Shown piece after piece: positions 8,744-16,623 of a DNA stretch of 46,893 nucleotides; the stretch's first letter is position 1; every line of letters begins with the position of its first letter. The notes under the pieces were generated by a model, which worked only from the letters and a program-made list of their open reading frames with translations, was not told where the DNA came from and ran no database searches. Source of the DNA: a virus; IMG/VR virus record IMGVR_UViG_3300025769_010854, positions 1-46,893 of that record; one strand, written 5' to 3'. Made by a program: the position numbers and the translations under genes.

Positions 8744-9211
8744 ATGAAAAAATTTATGCAAGGCAAATACCTAGTCCAGGAAAGTGCAAAATACGTTGGT
8801 TCTAAGGAGCCTACTTACAGAAGTAGTTGGGAGTTAGCATTTATGCGAATGTGTGATACACATCCTAACATCACTAAATGGGCAAGTGAAAATGTCAAAA
8901 TACCATATAGAAGTCCTTTAGACGGAAAATATCATAATTATGTTCCTGACTTTATGATACAATATACAGATCGAGACGGGCATAATCATGTAGAACTTAT
9001 AGAGATTAAACCTAGCACTCAAACTACTCTTAGAAACGCAAGAAGCAAAGGAGACGCAATTCAAACCGCCGTAAATGCCGCTAAATGGGTTGCGGCACAA
9101 GAATGGTGTAAACGCAAAGGCATACGTTTTAAAGTCATAAATGAAGATCAAATTTTTAGGAATAACAAATCACGTAAGCCTAAACAACGAGTAGCTCGTA
9201 AACGCAAGTAA
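8744..9211 (+). CDS. 4: Head completion protein gp4 (TnsA-like nuclease fold)
   Basis: 155 aa, close to T4 gp4 (150). PTYRSSWELAFMRMCDTHPN, then ENVKIPYRSPLDGKYHNYVPDF followed by a strand and ELIEIKPS, is the pattern of gp4/gp50-type head-completion proteins. These share the TnsA/restriction-nuclease core; the visible catalytic-type residues are E in SWELAF, D in VPDF and E-x-K in IEIKP. gp4 is needed for closing filled heads before tail joining. The C-terminus is very basic (KSRKPKQRVARKRK), suiting contact with packaged DNA. It lies 4 nt after the previous gene and just before the terminase genes. Confidence 0.88.
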   Translation: MKKFMQGKYLVQESAKYVGSKEPTYRSSWELAFMRMCDTHPNITKWASENVKIPYRSPLDGKYHNYVPDFMIQYTDRDGHNHVELIEIKPSTQTTLRNARSKGDAIQTAVNAAKWVAAQEWCKRKGIRFKVINEDQIFRNNKSRKPKQRVARKRK

Positions 9212-9217
9212 TAAATA
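9210..9217 (+). promoter_or_regulatory. Late promoter box AATAAATA, leaderless geometry
   Basis: AATAAATA overlaps the gp4 stop codon and ends 5 nt before the gp16 ATG at 9223, so the predicted transcript start is the A of the ATG. No Shine-Dalgarno is present. The first base departs from the G of most boxes here. Confidence 0.55.
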
Positions 9218-9222
9218 CTGAT

Positions 9223-9708
9223 ATGACTAAAAAACTAGAAGAAGAGTTTAATCTACCCCCTATTGAAGAGGTTACAAAAACCGAAGCCACTATTGTGGAG
9301 ACAGAAGCAGAGATAGAAGAAACTCAGAACGCATTAAGTGTTAGTGAAAAAATAAATGCCGCTTTTAAAGAAATCAAAGGTTTAGAAGATCACGAAGGTG
9401 AAATGAATGACATAGCCAAAAAGGCTATAGAAAGTTATGAACAACTTATGCAATTAGGCATGAATGTAAGTGACATGGCGGCTGGTAAAGTATTTGCAGA
9501 AGCAAGTAATATGCTTAAAATAGCCTTAGATGCCAGTGACGCCAAAACAAAAGCAAAGTTACAACAAATAGATTTAATGCTTAAGAAAGCAAGAATAGAT
9601 AAGTTTGATAATAAGGGTAGTGAAACAGAAGCCGTTCAAGCAACAGTATTTGATAGAAACGATCTTTTAAGAATAATTAAAGATGAAAATGTAAAAAATG
9701 ATAAATAA
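9223..9708 (+). CDS. 16: Small terminase subunit gp16
   Basis: 161 aa (T4 gp16 is 164). A very acidic N-terminal ~45 residues precedes a helical hairpin region (ALDASDAKTKAKLQQIDLML, KKARIDKF). The C-terminal segment EAVQATVFDRNDLLRIIKDE corresponds to the conserved NATVF...ELL end of T4-type small terminases. The protein forms a ring that recognises or threads concatemeric DNA and stimulates the gp17 ATPase. The final codons GAT AAA TAA form the late box of the next gene. The large subunit lies two genes downstream. Confidence 0.78.
   Translation: MTKKLEEEFNLPPIEEVTKTEATIVETEAEIEETQNALSVSEKINAAFKEIKGLEDHEGEMNDIAKKAIESYEQLMQLGMNVSDMAAGKVFAEASNMLKIALDASDAKTKAKLQQIDLMLKKARIDKFDNKGSETEAVQATVFDRNDLLRIIKDENVKNDK
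9700..9707 (+). promoter_or_regulatory. Late promoter box GATAAATA inside the gp16 stop
   Basis: GATAAATA encodes the last Asp-Lys-stop of gp16. The predicted start is ~9713, giving a ~21 nt leader with GGAG (9724-9727) before ATG 9734. Confidence 0.6.
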
Positions 9709-9733
9709 CATTATATAGAATTTGGAGTTTCTA

Positions 9734-10450
9734 ATGGAATTAAAGCAATACATAGCAGAAGCATTTAGCAAAGAATACGGATACAGAATTAAAGTTGCCG
9801 CAGATTGTGGTGATGATCATATGGATATTTTAGAAAAATGTCTTGCTAAGTATAATTTTGTTAGTGCTACACCTTTTAAAAGAACTCCAATTCAAGAAAA
9901 TCCATTAGAATTTAGCCGAATTAAAGGCGTACAATTTACATCAGAAGTTTGCAGTTCAGATATTATACTAAAATATCCTGTAAACGAAAGAATTCTTGAA
10001 GTTTGGTTAGCAGTTAATATGGGACTTGATCATGAAAGAGTTATATGCTATGGTGTTAAAGAACCAAGAAGACTTGAAGCAGATATTCAGGCAGAAAGGG
10101 TAGCAAATGATGTAGATAGAAATGTTGACATAGATCCTGAAAATATTGATTTACATGATGGTGCTGAAGCATTTGAGCATTATGAAATGGAAAATCAAGA
10201 CATGGATTTTTCAGAAGCAATGTTTGGTGAAGAATACAACAAAAAATTCTTAGATGAACTTGCTAAAATTAAAGCAGAAAAAGGTGCTGACTATTTTAGA
10301 AATTATCCTAGCAAAGATGAACTAATGGGTGATAACCTTGCTCCAACATATGATGATCTTACTAAAGGTGTTAATATGGGTAAGGGTGCTGAAAGTTCTA
10401 AAGAAGTTTCTAGAGTATCTCAATCCAGAGGTGCTGGAGGATTAGTTTAA
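9734..10450 (+). CDS. Putative internal head protein with T4-like capsid-targeting N-terminus
   Basis: 238 aa from ATG 9734. A TTG at 9722 is in frame, but GGAG at 9724-9727 is correctly spaced for 9734 only. The N-terminus MELKQYIAEAFSKE closely resembles the T4 internal-protein targeting peptide (MKTYQEFIAEA) and has the same IAE|A junction cut by prohead protease gp21. After it come a predicted alpha/beta domain (CLAKYNFVSATPFKRTPIQE, ILEVWLAVNMGLDHERVICY) and an acidic, disordered-looking C-terminal half. I associate similar proteins with marine T4-like phages but know no function. Packaging into the prohead is inference from the N-terminus. Confidence 0.6.
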   Translation: MELKQYIAEAFSKEYGYRIKVAADCGDDHMDILEKCLAKYNFVSATPFKRTPIQENPLEFSRIKGVQFTSEVCSSDIILKYPVNERILEVWLAVNMGLDHERVICYGVKEPRRLEADIQAERVANDVDRNVDIDPENIDLHDGAEAFEHYEMENQDMDFSEAMFGEEYNKKFLDELAKIKAEKGADYFRNYPSKDELMGDNLAPTYDDLTKGVNMGKGAESSKEVSRVSQSRGAGGLV

Positions 10451-11286
10451 TGAAATTAGACGAACTACAAACATTTCAAGGCGGAGAAAGATCTGCATTA
10501 AGACAATGGTTGAATGCATCAGGAATGAATCCTAGTCAAATAGAAATGCTTTTTAGATTGTTTAATAAAAAGAATCAAGGACAAGGTGCTTCTGCTCAAG
10601 AATTACAAACATTAGATACTATAGAAGAATTACTTCATAATTTAGCATCTCAAGGAATATCAGGACTTAAAAGAACAGATCAAATTGCTAAACAAGGTCA
10701 AAGTAAAAGAGACAAAAAAGAAAAACCAATAACAAAATCTAGTAATAGTTTAGATGGTGTAGATATGCCATTAGCCGCAAGTAAAGATTATGATGCTGAT
10801 CCTATAAATGAAGCAGAATGCGGATGTTGTGGTAATAACCCATGTGATTGTCCAAAAGATTGTGATGGTTGCAGAGGTAAAGTTGATGAAAGTTTAGGTT
10901 ATGCTATGCCTGGACAAGACGAAGATAAAGAAACTGTAACATATACCAAAACTAAAAAACAAGGTGATTCCAGTGTTACTGTTAGTGCAAATGCTGACAG
11001 TATGGATGAACTACATGATATTTTAAGACTTGCAGGTATTACACTTCCAAAATCAGATGAACCAAAGCATGATGAACCAGAGCATGACGAACCAGAGCAT
11101 GATCATGAAGAGCCAGAAGCAGAAGTATGTGGTGATTGTGGTCAAGCAGATTGCGGATGTGATGATCAAGAACCTGAAGAAATAGTAGTAAAAGGCTTAC
11201 CTCAGGACGATAAACCTAATTATAGTACTGATAAAGAAGTTCTTATAAACTATTTAAAAGATAAACTAACTAAATCAGTAGGTTAA
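10450..11286 (+). CDS. Cys/His-rich acidic protein of unknown function
   Basis: 278 aa. The N-terminal ~80 residues are helical (ERSALRQWLNASGMNPSQIE). A central Cys cluster (residues ~120-140) reads CGCCGNNPCDCPKDCDGC, and a second, CGDCGQADCGCDD, lies near residue 235. Between them are SVTVSANADSMDELHDILRL-AGI and an imperfect HDEPE repeat, the latter rich in His/Asp/Glu. The Cys and His/acid clusters could bind metal. The first residues MKLDELQTF recall the targeting leaders of other late genes here, but no clean cleavage site follows. The start overlaps the previous stop (TAATG), so it is coupled to the gene at 9734. Confidence 0.6.
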   Translation: MKLDELQTFQGGERSALRQWLNASGMNPSQIEMLFRLFNKKNQGQGASAQELQTLDTIEELLHNLASQGISGLKRTDQIAKQGQSKRDKKEKPITKSSNSLDGVDMPLAASKDYDADPINEAECGCCGNNPCDCPKDCDGCRGKVDESLGYAMPGQDEDKETVTYTKTKKQGDSSVTVSANADSMDELHDILRLAGITLPKSDEPKHDEPEHDEPEHDHEEPEAEVCGDCGQADCGCDDQEPEEIVVKGLPQDDKPNYSTDKEVLINYLKDKLTKSVG

Positions 11287-11317
11287 TCTTTTTTAAAGAT
11301 ATTCCCCTTAAATTCCT

Positions 11318-11325
11318 TATAAATA
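11318..11325 (+). promoter_or_regulatory. Late promoter box TATAAATA before gp17
   Basis: An exact T4 late box ends 6 nt before the gp17 ATG at 11332, placing the predicted start at 11331. The transcript would therefore be leaderless or carry one extra base. No Shine-Dalgarno is present. Confidence 0.7.
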
Positions 11326-11331
11326 CTTATT

Positions 11332-12918
11332 ATGGCAAGAGGAACAGCAGATACCAGTCTGGTTAAACAAGGTTATAGTAAAACATCATATACACCAGAC
11401 ACTATAGAAGATTTCAAAAATTGCGCCAATCCGGCGACAGGTCCTCTGTATTTTATGGAACATCACGTAAAAATACAACATCCTACAAAAGGTGGTATAG
11501 ACTTCGAACCTTTTAGTTACCAGTTAGATCTAATAGAAAATTATAATAATCACAGATACAGTATAAACATGCTGGGCAGACAGATGGGTAAAACTACTGT
11601 GGCGGCAGGTTATTTGTTGTGGTATGCTATGTTTAGACCCGACAGCACAATACTAGTTGCGGCTCACAAACAAGCAGGTGCTCAGGAAATTATGCAACGT
11701 ATTAGATATGCATACGAAAGTGTGCCTGATCATATCAGAGCAGGTGTGACAGAGTACAATAAAGGTAGTATTAGTTTTGATAATGGTAGCAGAATTGTTG
11801 CCGCCACAACAACAGAAAATACTGGTAGGGGTATGTCGCTTACTCTAGTGTACTTAGATGAGTTTGCTTTTGTGCCTCAACGTATTGCATCTGAATTTTG
11901 GACAGCACTATCCCCCACCTTAGCAACAGGTGGTAAATGTATAATTACTAGCACACCTAACAGTGATGAAGATACCTTTGCTATGATTTGGCAACAAGCA
12001 AATAAATTGTTTGATGAACACGGTAATGAACAGGAAGTAGGCATAAATGGGTTTAAACCATTACTGGCAAAATGGGACGAACATCCTGACAGAGACGCCA
12101 CATGGGCAACTGAAGAACGTGGCAGAATAGGTGAAGAAAGATTTAAACGTGAACACGAATGTGAATTTGTTATATATGATGAAACACTTATAGATCCCCT
12201 TAAACTTTTGGAAATGAAAGGCGTAGATCCTGTATTGCGTAGCGGTCAAGTTCGTTGGTATAAACATCCTACACCTGATTTTACTTATGTGGTAAGTTTA
12301 GATCCAAGTACCGGTACAGGTGGTGATAATGCGGCCATACAAATTTTAGAAGTACCTAGTATGACTCAGGTGGGAGAATGGTGTCATAATAAAACTCCTA
12401 TAGAAGGACAAATGAGAGTAGTTATGGAAATCCTTCATTACATTAGAGAGCAAACAAATGGTGCTATGACATACTGGACTGTTGAAAATAATGCTATAGG
12501 TGAAGCGGCTCTTGTTGTAATTAGAGACACAGGTGAGGAAAACTTTCCAGGTGAAATGTTACATGAGCCTAAAAAAATACAGGGTAAAAAAGGAAGAAGA
12601 GGTTATCACACTACACATAAAAGCAAAATTGAATCCTGTCTGACATTAAAAAGACTTATAGAGCAAGATAAACTATTTTTAAAAAGTAAACCTATTGTAA
12701 GTGAATTAAAAAACTTTGTATCTAATGCTAATTCATTCAAAGCAAAACCAGGTCAAACAGATGACTTAGTAATGAGTATGGTGTTAGCCTTGCGTATGGT
12801 TGATTACATAAGTACATTTGAAGACGATGTTTACAATGCTGTAAGCAGTGGACTGGGTTGGAATAGTTTTGATGATGAAGATGGTGATGATTATGATCAA
12901 CCTCTTCCTGTTATATAA
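11332..12918 (+). CDS. 17: Terminase large subunit gp17
   Basis: 528 aa (T4 gp17 is 610). The N-terminal ATPase has Walker A in MLGRQMGKTT (residues ~82-89), Walker B in LVYLDEFAFV (acidic pair near 176-177) and the coupling motif CIITSTPNSDEDTFAMIWQQ. The C-terminal RNase H-like nuclease begins with VVSLDPSTGTGGDNAAIQIL (first catalytic Asp near 324), with further acidic residues in TVENNAIGEAA and the final TDDLVMSMVLALRM. The protein cuts the concatemer and pumps DNA into the prohead. The start lies 6 nt downstream of an exact TATAAATA. Confidence 0.96.
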   Translation: MARGTADTSLVKQGYSKTSYTPDTIEDFKNCANPATGPLYFMEHHVKIQHPTKGGIDFEPFSYQLDLIENYNNHRYSINMLGRQMGKTTVAAGYLLWYAMFRPDSTILVAAHKQAGAQEIMQRIRYAYESVPDHIRAGVTEYNKGSISFDNGSRIVAATTTENTGRGMSLTLVYLDEFAFVPQRIASEFWTALSPTLATGGKCIITSTPNSDEDTFAMIWQQANKLFDEHGNEQEVGINGFKPLLAKWDEHPDRDATWATEERGRIGEERFKREHECEFVIYDETLIDPLKLLEMKGVDPVLRSGQVRWYKHPTPDFTYVVSLDPSTGTGGDNAAIQILEVPSMTQVGEWCHNKTPIEGQMRVVMEILHYIREQTNGAMTYWTVENNAIGEAALVVIRDTGEENFPGEMLHEPKKIQGKKGRRGYHTTHKSKIESCLTLKRLIEQDKLFLKSKPIVSELKNFVSNANSFKAKPGQTDDLVMSMVLALRMVDYISTFEDDVYNAVSSGLGWNSFDDEDGDDYDQPLPVI

Positions 12919-14174
12919 TGTCTATTGTAAATGTAAATTTAAATACATATCCAAAAAAATTTTTTAACTATAAAGGAAATGTTTACGAGCACTTTAATGG
13001 ATATTCAGAAGAAAATATTTTAAAAACCATTAAGTTAGGAATTTATGAAAAAGTCTTTCCAGTACCACATAAAACTATATACCCTGTAAGTGATATAATA
13101 TCACATTTTAAAAGTAATGATAAAAACCTTTTTGCATATCATATATTTGTTGCACCAGGAATTTTTACTGACGTTTTATCAGATACAGATTCTTTTGAAA
13201 TACCACAAGATGTATTAGATGCTTCCCACAATAATAAAGTTTTGATAATTTTAGATAGTTTTATAGAACACACCAGTATTAAAAAAGATAGTACATTACA
13301 TAAAGTGTTACAAAACACAATTAAAAAGTACAAATTAAAAACAGAGAATATTTGTTCTGTAGTTAATACATTTAATACAAAAAGTATTTTAGGCATAGAC
13401 GTAATTACTAGAAATATTCCGGTTGCTGTAGAGCCTTTGTATGAAACAGATGATATTAAAATACAGGAAAATATTAAAACATTAATGGCTCCAATACAGA
13501 GGCCTTACAAATGTATGGCACTTTTAAGAAAGCCAAGACGTAGTAGGTGTCAATTTGCAGAGTTTATATATCAAAATAATTTATTACAAGAAAATTTAAT
13601 TTCCTTTAATAGCACAAAAGAGAAAGTAGAGCAGTATAATCCTAATATAGATTTTAAATTTAAACACTCTTTACCCTGGCAAAATAAAGTTGAAGAATTT
13701 GAAAATAATAAAGTAGCATCAGTGAATCATTTATTAAAGTTATTTCATAACAATAAATTATATAATAAAGCCTATTGTGAATTTATATTTGAAACAGAAT
13801 TAGATTCTCCTTCAGGTGAGGTAATTTTTACAGAAAAATTAAACAAACCATTTAAATATTTGTATCCATTTATATTTTTTGGTGAGCCAAACAGTTTGGA
13901 AATTTTGCATGATTTAGGATTTAAAACTTTTGATAAATGGTGGGACGAAAGTTATGATAAAATAATAGATTCTGATGAAAGAATAGTCTATATTAACAAT
14001 CTTTTTAAAGATCTTTCAGGTTGGAGCCATAAAAAATGGAGTAATACTCTAGTAGAAATGAAAGACATATTATTACATAATCATAATTTGTATTTTAAAA
14101 TACATAATAATCATTTATGCTATTCGGAACTGTCTGCTTATGTGGACCAATTTGTAGCAAAGAACGATAAATAG
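12918..14174 (+). CDS. Glycosyltransferase-like protein (putative)
   Basis: 418 aa with low sequence complexity (Lys/Asn/Ile rich). The C-terminal third (residues ~290-350) carries GEVIFTEKLNKPFKYLYPFI, then FFGEPNSLEILHDLGFKTFD and KWWDESYDKI. This pattern (FxTEKxxKPI...PFIxxGxPxxLxxLxxxGFxTFxxWxDExYD) resembles the nucleotide-sugar-binding half of alpha-1,3-fucosyltransferase-like (GT10-type) proteins in phages and large viruses. The N-terminal part is not recognised. It overlaps the gp17 stop (TAATG), so a late-expressed enzyme that modifies virion or surface glycans is plausible. Its last codons GAT AAA TAG double as the next late promoter. Confidence 0.5.
   Translation: MSIVNVNLNTYPKKFFNYKGNVYEHFNGYSEENILKTIKLGIYEKVFPVPHKTIYPVSDIISHFKSNDKNLFAYHIFVAPGIFTDVLSDTDSFEIPQDVLDASHNNKVLIILDSFIEHTSIKKDSTLHKVLQNTIKKYKLKTENICSVVNTFNTKSILGIDVITRNIPVAVEPLYETDDIKIQENIKTLMAPIQRPYKCMALLRKPRRSRCQFAEFIYQNNLLQENLISFNSTKEKVEQYNPNIDFKFKHSLPWQNKVEEFENNKVASVNHLLKLFHNNKLYNKAYCEFIFETELDSPSGEVIFTEKLNKPFKYLYPFIFFGEPNSLEILHDLGFKTFDKWWDESYDKIIDSDERIVYINNLFKDLSGWSHKKWSNTLVEMKDILLHNHNLYFKIHNNHLCYSELSAYVDQFVAKNDK
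14166..14173 (+). promoter_or_regulatory. Late promoter box GATAAATA, leaderless geometry
   Basis: GATAAATA overlaps the Asp-Lys-stop end of the preceding gene and ends exactly 5 nt before ATG 14179, so the predicted transcript start is the start codon. No Shine-Dalgarno is present. Confidence 0.7.
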
Positions 14175-14178
14175 TTGT

Positions 14179-15438
14179 ATGGCAGTAAATTACGAAATAG
14201 TATCGGAAAAACTTTTTAATATACTCAAAGGATTTGGGTATAGTGTTAAAAGTTATAATAAAGAAGGTGATTTAGTTTTAAATCCTCAAGAAGCAACACG
14301 TTTTGCTGTTCAAGAGCCTAATCTTTTAGCAAGATTAGACTTGGCAGAAAAAACTATCATGTTAGCAACAAGTGAAGATTTATCAGAAGAACCTGTTCGA
14401 GCTATGATAAAAGATTTAGCCCAAGATTATTTAATGAGTTTTGATTATAAAATTTTTAATAAAAAAATCAAACCCAAAGGCGAAGAAATGAACGTCAAAA
14501 AAAGTGCGGAGAAAGACATGGCAGATGTAATGGAAGCCAGTTTTAACAAACTTACAGGTTCATCTAAATCCAGTTATCAGGGAATAGATGAAGTTAAAAT
14601 TGTGTTAAGACATAAAAAGGCTATAGACGAAGAAAAACGTGGTGCTAGAAGTAGAGATATCCATAGTATATATATTAAACGTGGTCAGGAAATGTTTAAA
14701 TTACCTGAAAATAATTTAGCGATGGCAAGAGCTATGGCTAGGCATATACACAATGGTGGTGAAACTTTTGACACAGTAGGACAAACTATTACAGAAATGG
14801 CTAAAGATTACAGACAACTCCGTGAGTTTGTGAGATATGTTAGAAATTCTAAATTAGTAAATGAAGATAATCAAGAGTTTGTTGAACTGGCTGTGGAAAA
14901 TATCCAGGAAATACAAAGTTATTTCAAAAGATTACAAGGTGTAAAAAGTTATGCCAACGCAGTTGAAAGTTTAAATGATTATAATTCTGTAGAAGTTCTT
15001 ACAGACGATATAGATATTGAAAGTAAATTTACAGAAACACATTTTGATGACAAAGTTGCTAATGTGACTAATAACTTAAAAAATTTAATCAGCAGAAAGA
15101 AAAGTTTTGAAAGTTATATAACAAAAGCAGTAGAGTCAGAAAATTTTGCTGAACTAAAAGACAGGTTAACAGAAACAGATATTATGGATTTCGAAAATCC
15201 TCATGCTAGACTTGGACATCAGGTAAGTATGTTAAGCCAAACAGCAAAAGATGATAGACTATCAAATTATTTACAAAATTTGAGCAGTAAACTTAGTGCA
15301 GGTAGTGGACTTAATCAGTTTGAATACGGTACTATTAAAAGTTGTTTATTGAGTGCTAATAACAATTCATATACAAAATCAGCACCTATGGATGTTGCAG
15401 AAGCATATGAAGTGTTTATAAGCCAATTTGCAGAGTAA
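14179..15438 (+). CDS. Conserved virion-type protein of marine T4-like phages, unknown function
   Basis: 419 aa. The N-terminal domain (NYEIVSEKLFNILKGFGYSV, LVLNPQEATRFAVQEPNLLA) is followed by IKDLAQDYLMSFDYKIFNKK-IKPKG. The middle includes SKSSYQGIDEVKIVLRHKKA and RSRDIHSIYIKRGQEMFKLP, and a long helical C-terminal half ends AEAYEVFISQFAE. I recall related proteins in structural blocks of cyanophage-type genomes; a virion or prohead role is inferred from the late box and the position after terminase. No enzymatic motif is seen. Confidence 0.6.
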   Translation: MAVNYEIVSEKLFNILKGFGYSVKSYNKEGDLVLNPQEATRFAVQEPNLLARLDLAEKTIMLATSEDLSEEPVRAMIKDLAQDYLMSFDYKIFNKKIKPKGEEMNVKKSAEKDMADVMEASFNKLTGSSKSSYQGIDEVKIVLRHKKAIDEEKRGARSRDIHSIYIKRGQEMFKLPENNLAMARAMARHIHNGGETFDTVGQTITEMAKDYRQLREFVRYVRNSKLVNEDNQEFVELAVENIQEIQSYFKRLQGVKSYANAVESLNDYNSVEVLTDDIDIESKFTETHFDDKVANVTNNLKNLISRKKSFESYITKAVESENFAELKDRLTETDIMDFENPHARLGHQVSMLSQTAKDDRLSNYLQNLSSKLSAGSGLNQFEYGTIKSCLLSANNNSYTKSAPMDVAEAYEVFISQFAE

Positions 15439-15452
15439 AATCAGCATTTAAA

Positions 15453-15460
15453 GATAAATA
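15453..15460 (+). promoter_or_regulatory. Late promoter box GATAAATA upstream of gp32
   Basis: GATAAATA predicts a transcript start at ~15466, one base before a perfect 7 bp hairpin. The leader to the gp32 ATG would be ~129 nt and would contain the sigma70-like promoter for the same gene. Confidence 0.6.
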
Positions 15461-15466
15461 AATTTG

Positions 15467-15484
15467 TTGGCCAGAAATGGCCAA
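15467..15484 (+). promoter_or_regulatory. 5' stem-loop with GAAA tetraloop in gp32 leader
   Basis: TTGGCCA (15467-15473) pairs perfectly with TGGCCAA (15478-15484) around a GAAA (GNRA) loop. No T run follows, so it is not a terminator. It would sit at the very 5' end of RNA from the upstream late box, a position where stem-loops are known to stabilise bacterial mRNAs. Confidence 0.6.
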
Positions 15485-15501
15485 TAGTTGTAAAAAAGTA
15501 C

Positions 15502-15530
15502 TTGACTTTTTTGCATCAAGGCATTATAAT
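15502..15530 (+). promoter_or_regulatory. Sigma70-like promoter for gp32
   Basis: TTGACT (15502-15507), 17 nt spacer and a perfect TATAAT (15525-15530). The predicted start ~15537 gives a ~58 nt leader with AGGAG (15583-15587). This is the best host-type promoter in the window, fitting early/middle gp32 synthesis. Confidence 0.8.
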
Positions 15531-15594
15531 AATAAAACAGTTGTACCCTAAACACAGAAGGTATGACAAACATGGCAAATATAGGAGAAACATC

Positions 15595-16614
15595 ATGGCC
15601 TCATTAGCAGAAATAAGAGCAAAACTACAATCTATGGAATCCAAATCCAGCGGTAGTTCCCCAGCTCAAAGCGATAACGCAATTTACCCATTTTGGAATA
15701 TAGACGAAGGAACAAGTACCTTGTTAAGGTTCTTACCTGACTCTGATCCAAACAACACGTTCTTTTGGGTTGAACGACAAATGATCAGACTTACATTCCC
15801 TGGAGTTGTAGGTGGCGATCAAAAACCAACAACTGTACAAGTACCTTGTATGGAAATGTTTGGTGAAAATTGTCCAGTATTGACTGAAGTTAGACCTTGG
15901 TTTAAAGATCCATCTTTAGAAGATATGGGTAGAAAATATTGGAAAAAACGTTCTTACATTTTCCAAGGTTTCGTAAACGAAAATCCACTAAACGAAGAAA
16001 GTCCTGAGAATCCAATTAGAAGATTTGTAATTGGTCCTCAAATTTTTAACATTATTAAATCAGCATTAATGGATCCAGAAATGGAAAACCTACCAACTGA
16101 TTATGTTAATGGTACTGACTTCCGTTTAGCAAAAACAACTAAAGGACAATACGCAGATTATTCCACAAGTAAGTGGGCAAGAAAAGAAACAGCATTGACT
16201 GAAGAACAACTTGCGGCGATTGATACACATGGATTATTTAATCTAAATGATTATCTTCCAGCAAAACCAACTGAAGAAGGTGTACAAGCGATTGCTGAAA
16301 TGTTCCAAGCAAGTGTTGATGGAGAGCTGTATGATCCAGCAAGATGGGGTAACTTTTTTAAACCCTATGGACTTGATACAGGAAGTACAAACACTCAATC
16401 AACAGTCGCACCAGCTCAAACTGTACCAGCAACTGAAACAGCGAGTGTGGCTCCTGTAACAGAAACTGCACCAGCACCTGCACCAGCAGTAGAAACTCCT
16501 GCACCAGCACCAGCGGCTGAACCAGTAGCAACTGCTCCAGCAGAAGCATCAGGTGATGCAGGTAAAAAATCAGCAGATGATATTCTTGCAATGATTAGAA
16601 ACAGACAGTCATAA
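15595..16614 (+). CDS. 32: Single-stranded DNA-binding protein gp32
   Basis: 339 aa from ATG 15595, chosen because AGGAG at 15583-15587 is spaced correctly; the frame is open upstream to 15502, which adds unrelated residues. The N-terminal basic helix (SLAEIRAKLQSMESK) is the LAST-type cooperativity region. The OB-fold core has AIYPFWNIDEGTSTLLRFLP, FWVERQMIRLTFPGV, the putative zinc-loop CMEMFGENCP and RKYWKKRSYIFQGFV. The late motif FRLAKTTKGQYADYSTSKWA is typical of marine gp32. An Ala/Pro/Val/Thr-rich linker (~80 residues) leads to KKSADDILAMIRNRQS, less acidic than the T4 tail. It coats ssDNA in replication and recombination and contacts UvsX. Two promoters feed it. Confidence 0.93.
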   Translation: MASLAEIRAKLQSMESKSSGSSPAQSDNAIYPFWNIDEGTSTLLRFLPDSDPNNTFFWVERQMIRLTFPGVVGGDQKPTTVQVPCMEMFGENCPVLTEVRPWFKDPSLEDMGRKYWKKRSYIFQGFVNENPLNEESPENPIRRFVIGPQIFNIIKSALMDPEMENLPTDYVNGTDFRLAKTTKGQYADYSTSKWARKETALTEEQLAAIDTHGLFNLNDYLPAKPTEEGVQAIAEMFQASVDGELYDPARWGNFFKPYGLDTGSTNTQSTVAPAQTVPATETASVAPVTETAPAPAPAVETPAPAPAAEPVATAPAEASGDAGKKSADDILAMIRNRQS

Positions 16615-16623
16615 GGAGTAAAC

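Noticed and set aside
9722-9733. TTG start four codons upstream of 9734
   Set aside because: The GGAG site lies within those codons and is spaced correctly only for ATG 9734; the shorter form also matches the capsid-targeting leader.
11287-11302. ATCTTT/AAAGAT hairpin after the Cys-rich gene
   Set aside because: Only a 6 bp A/T stem with no G/C core and no following T run; not a credible terminator.
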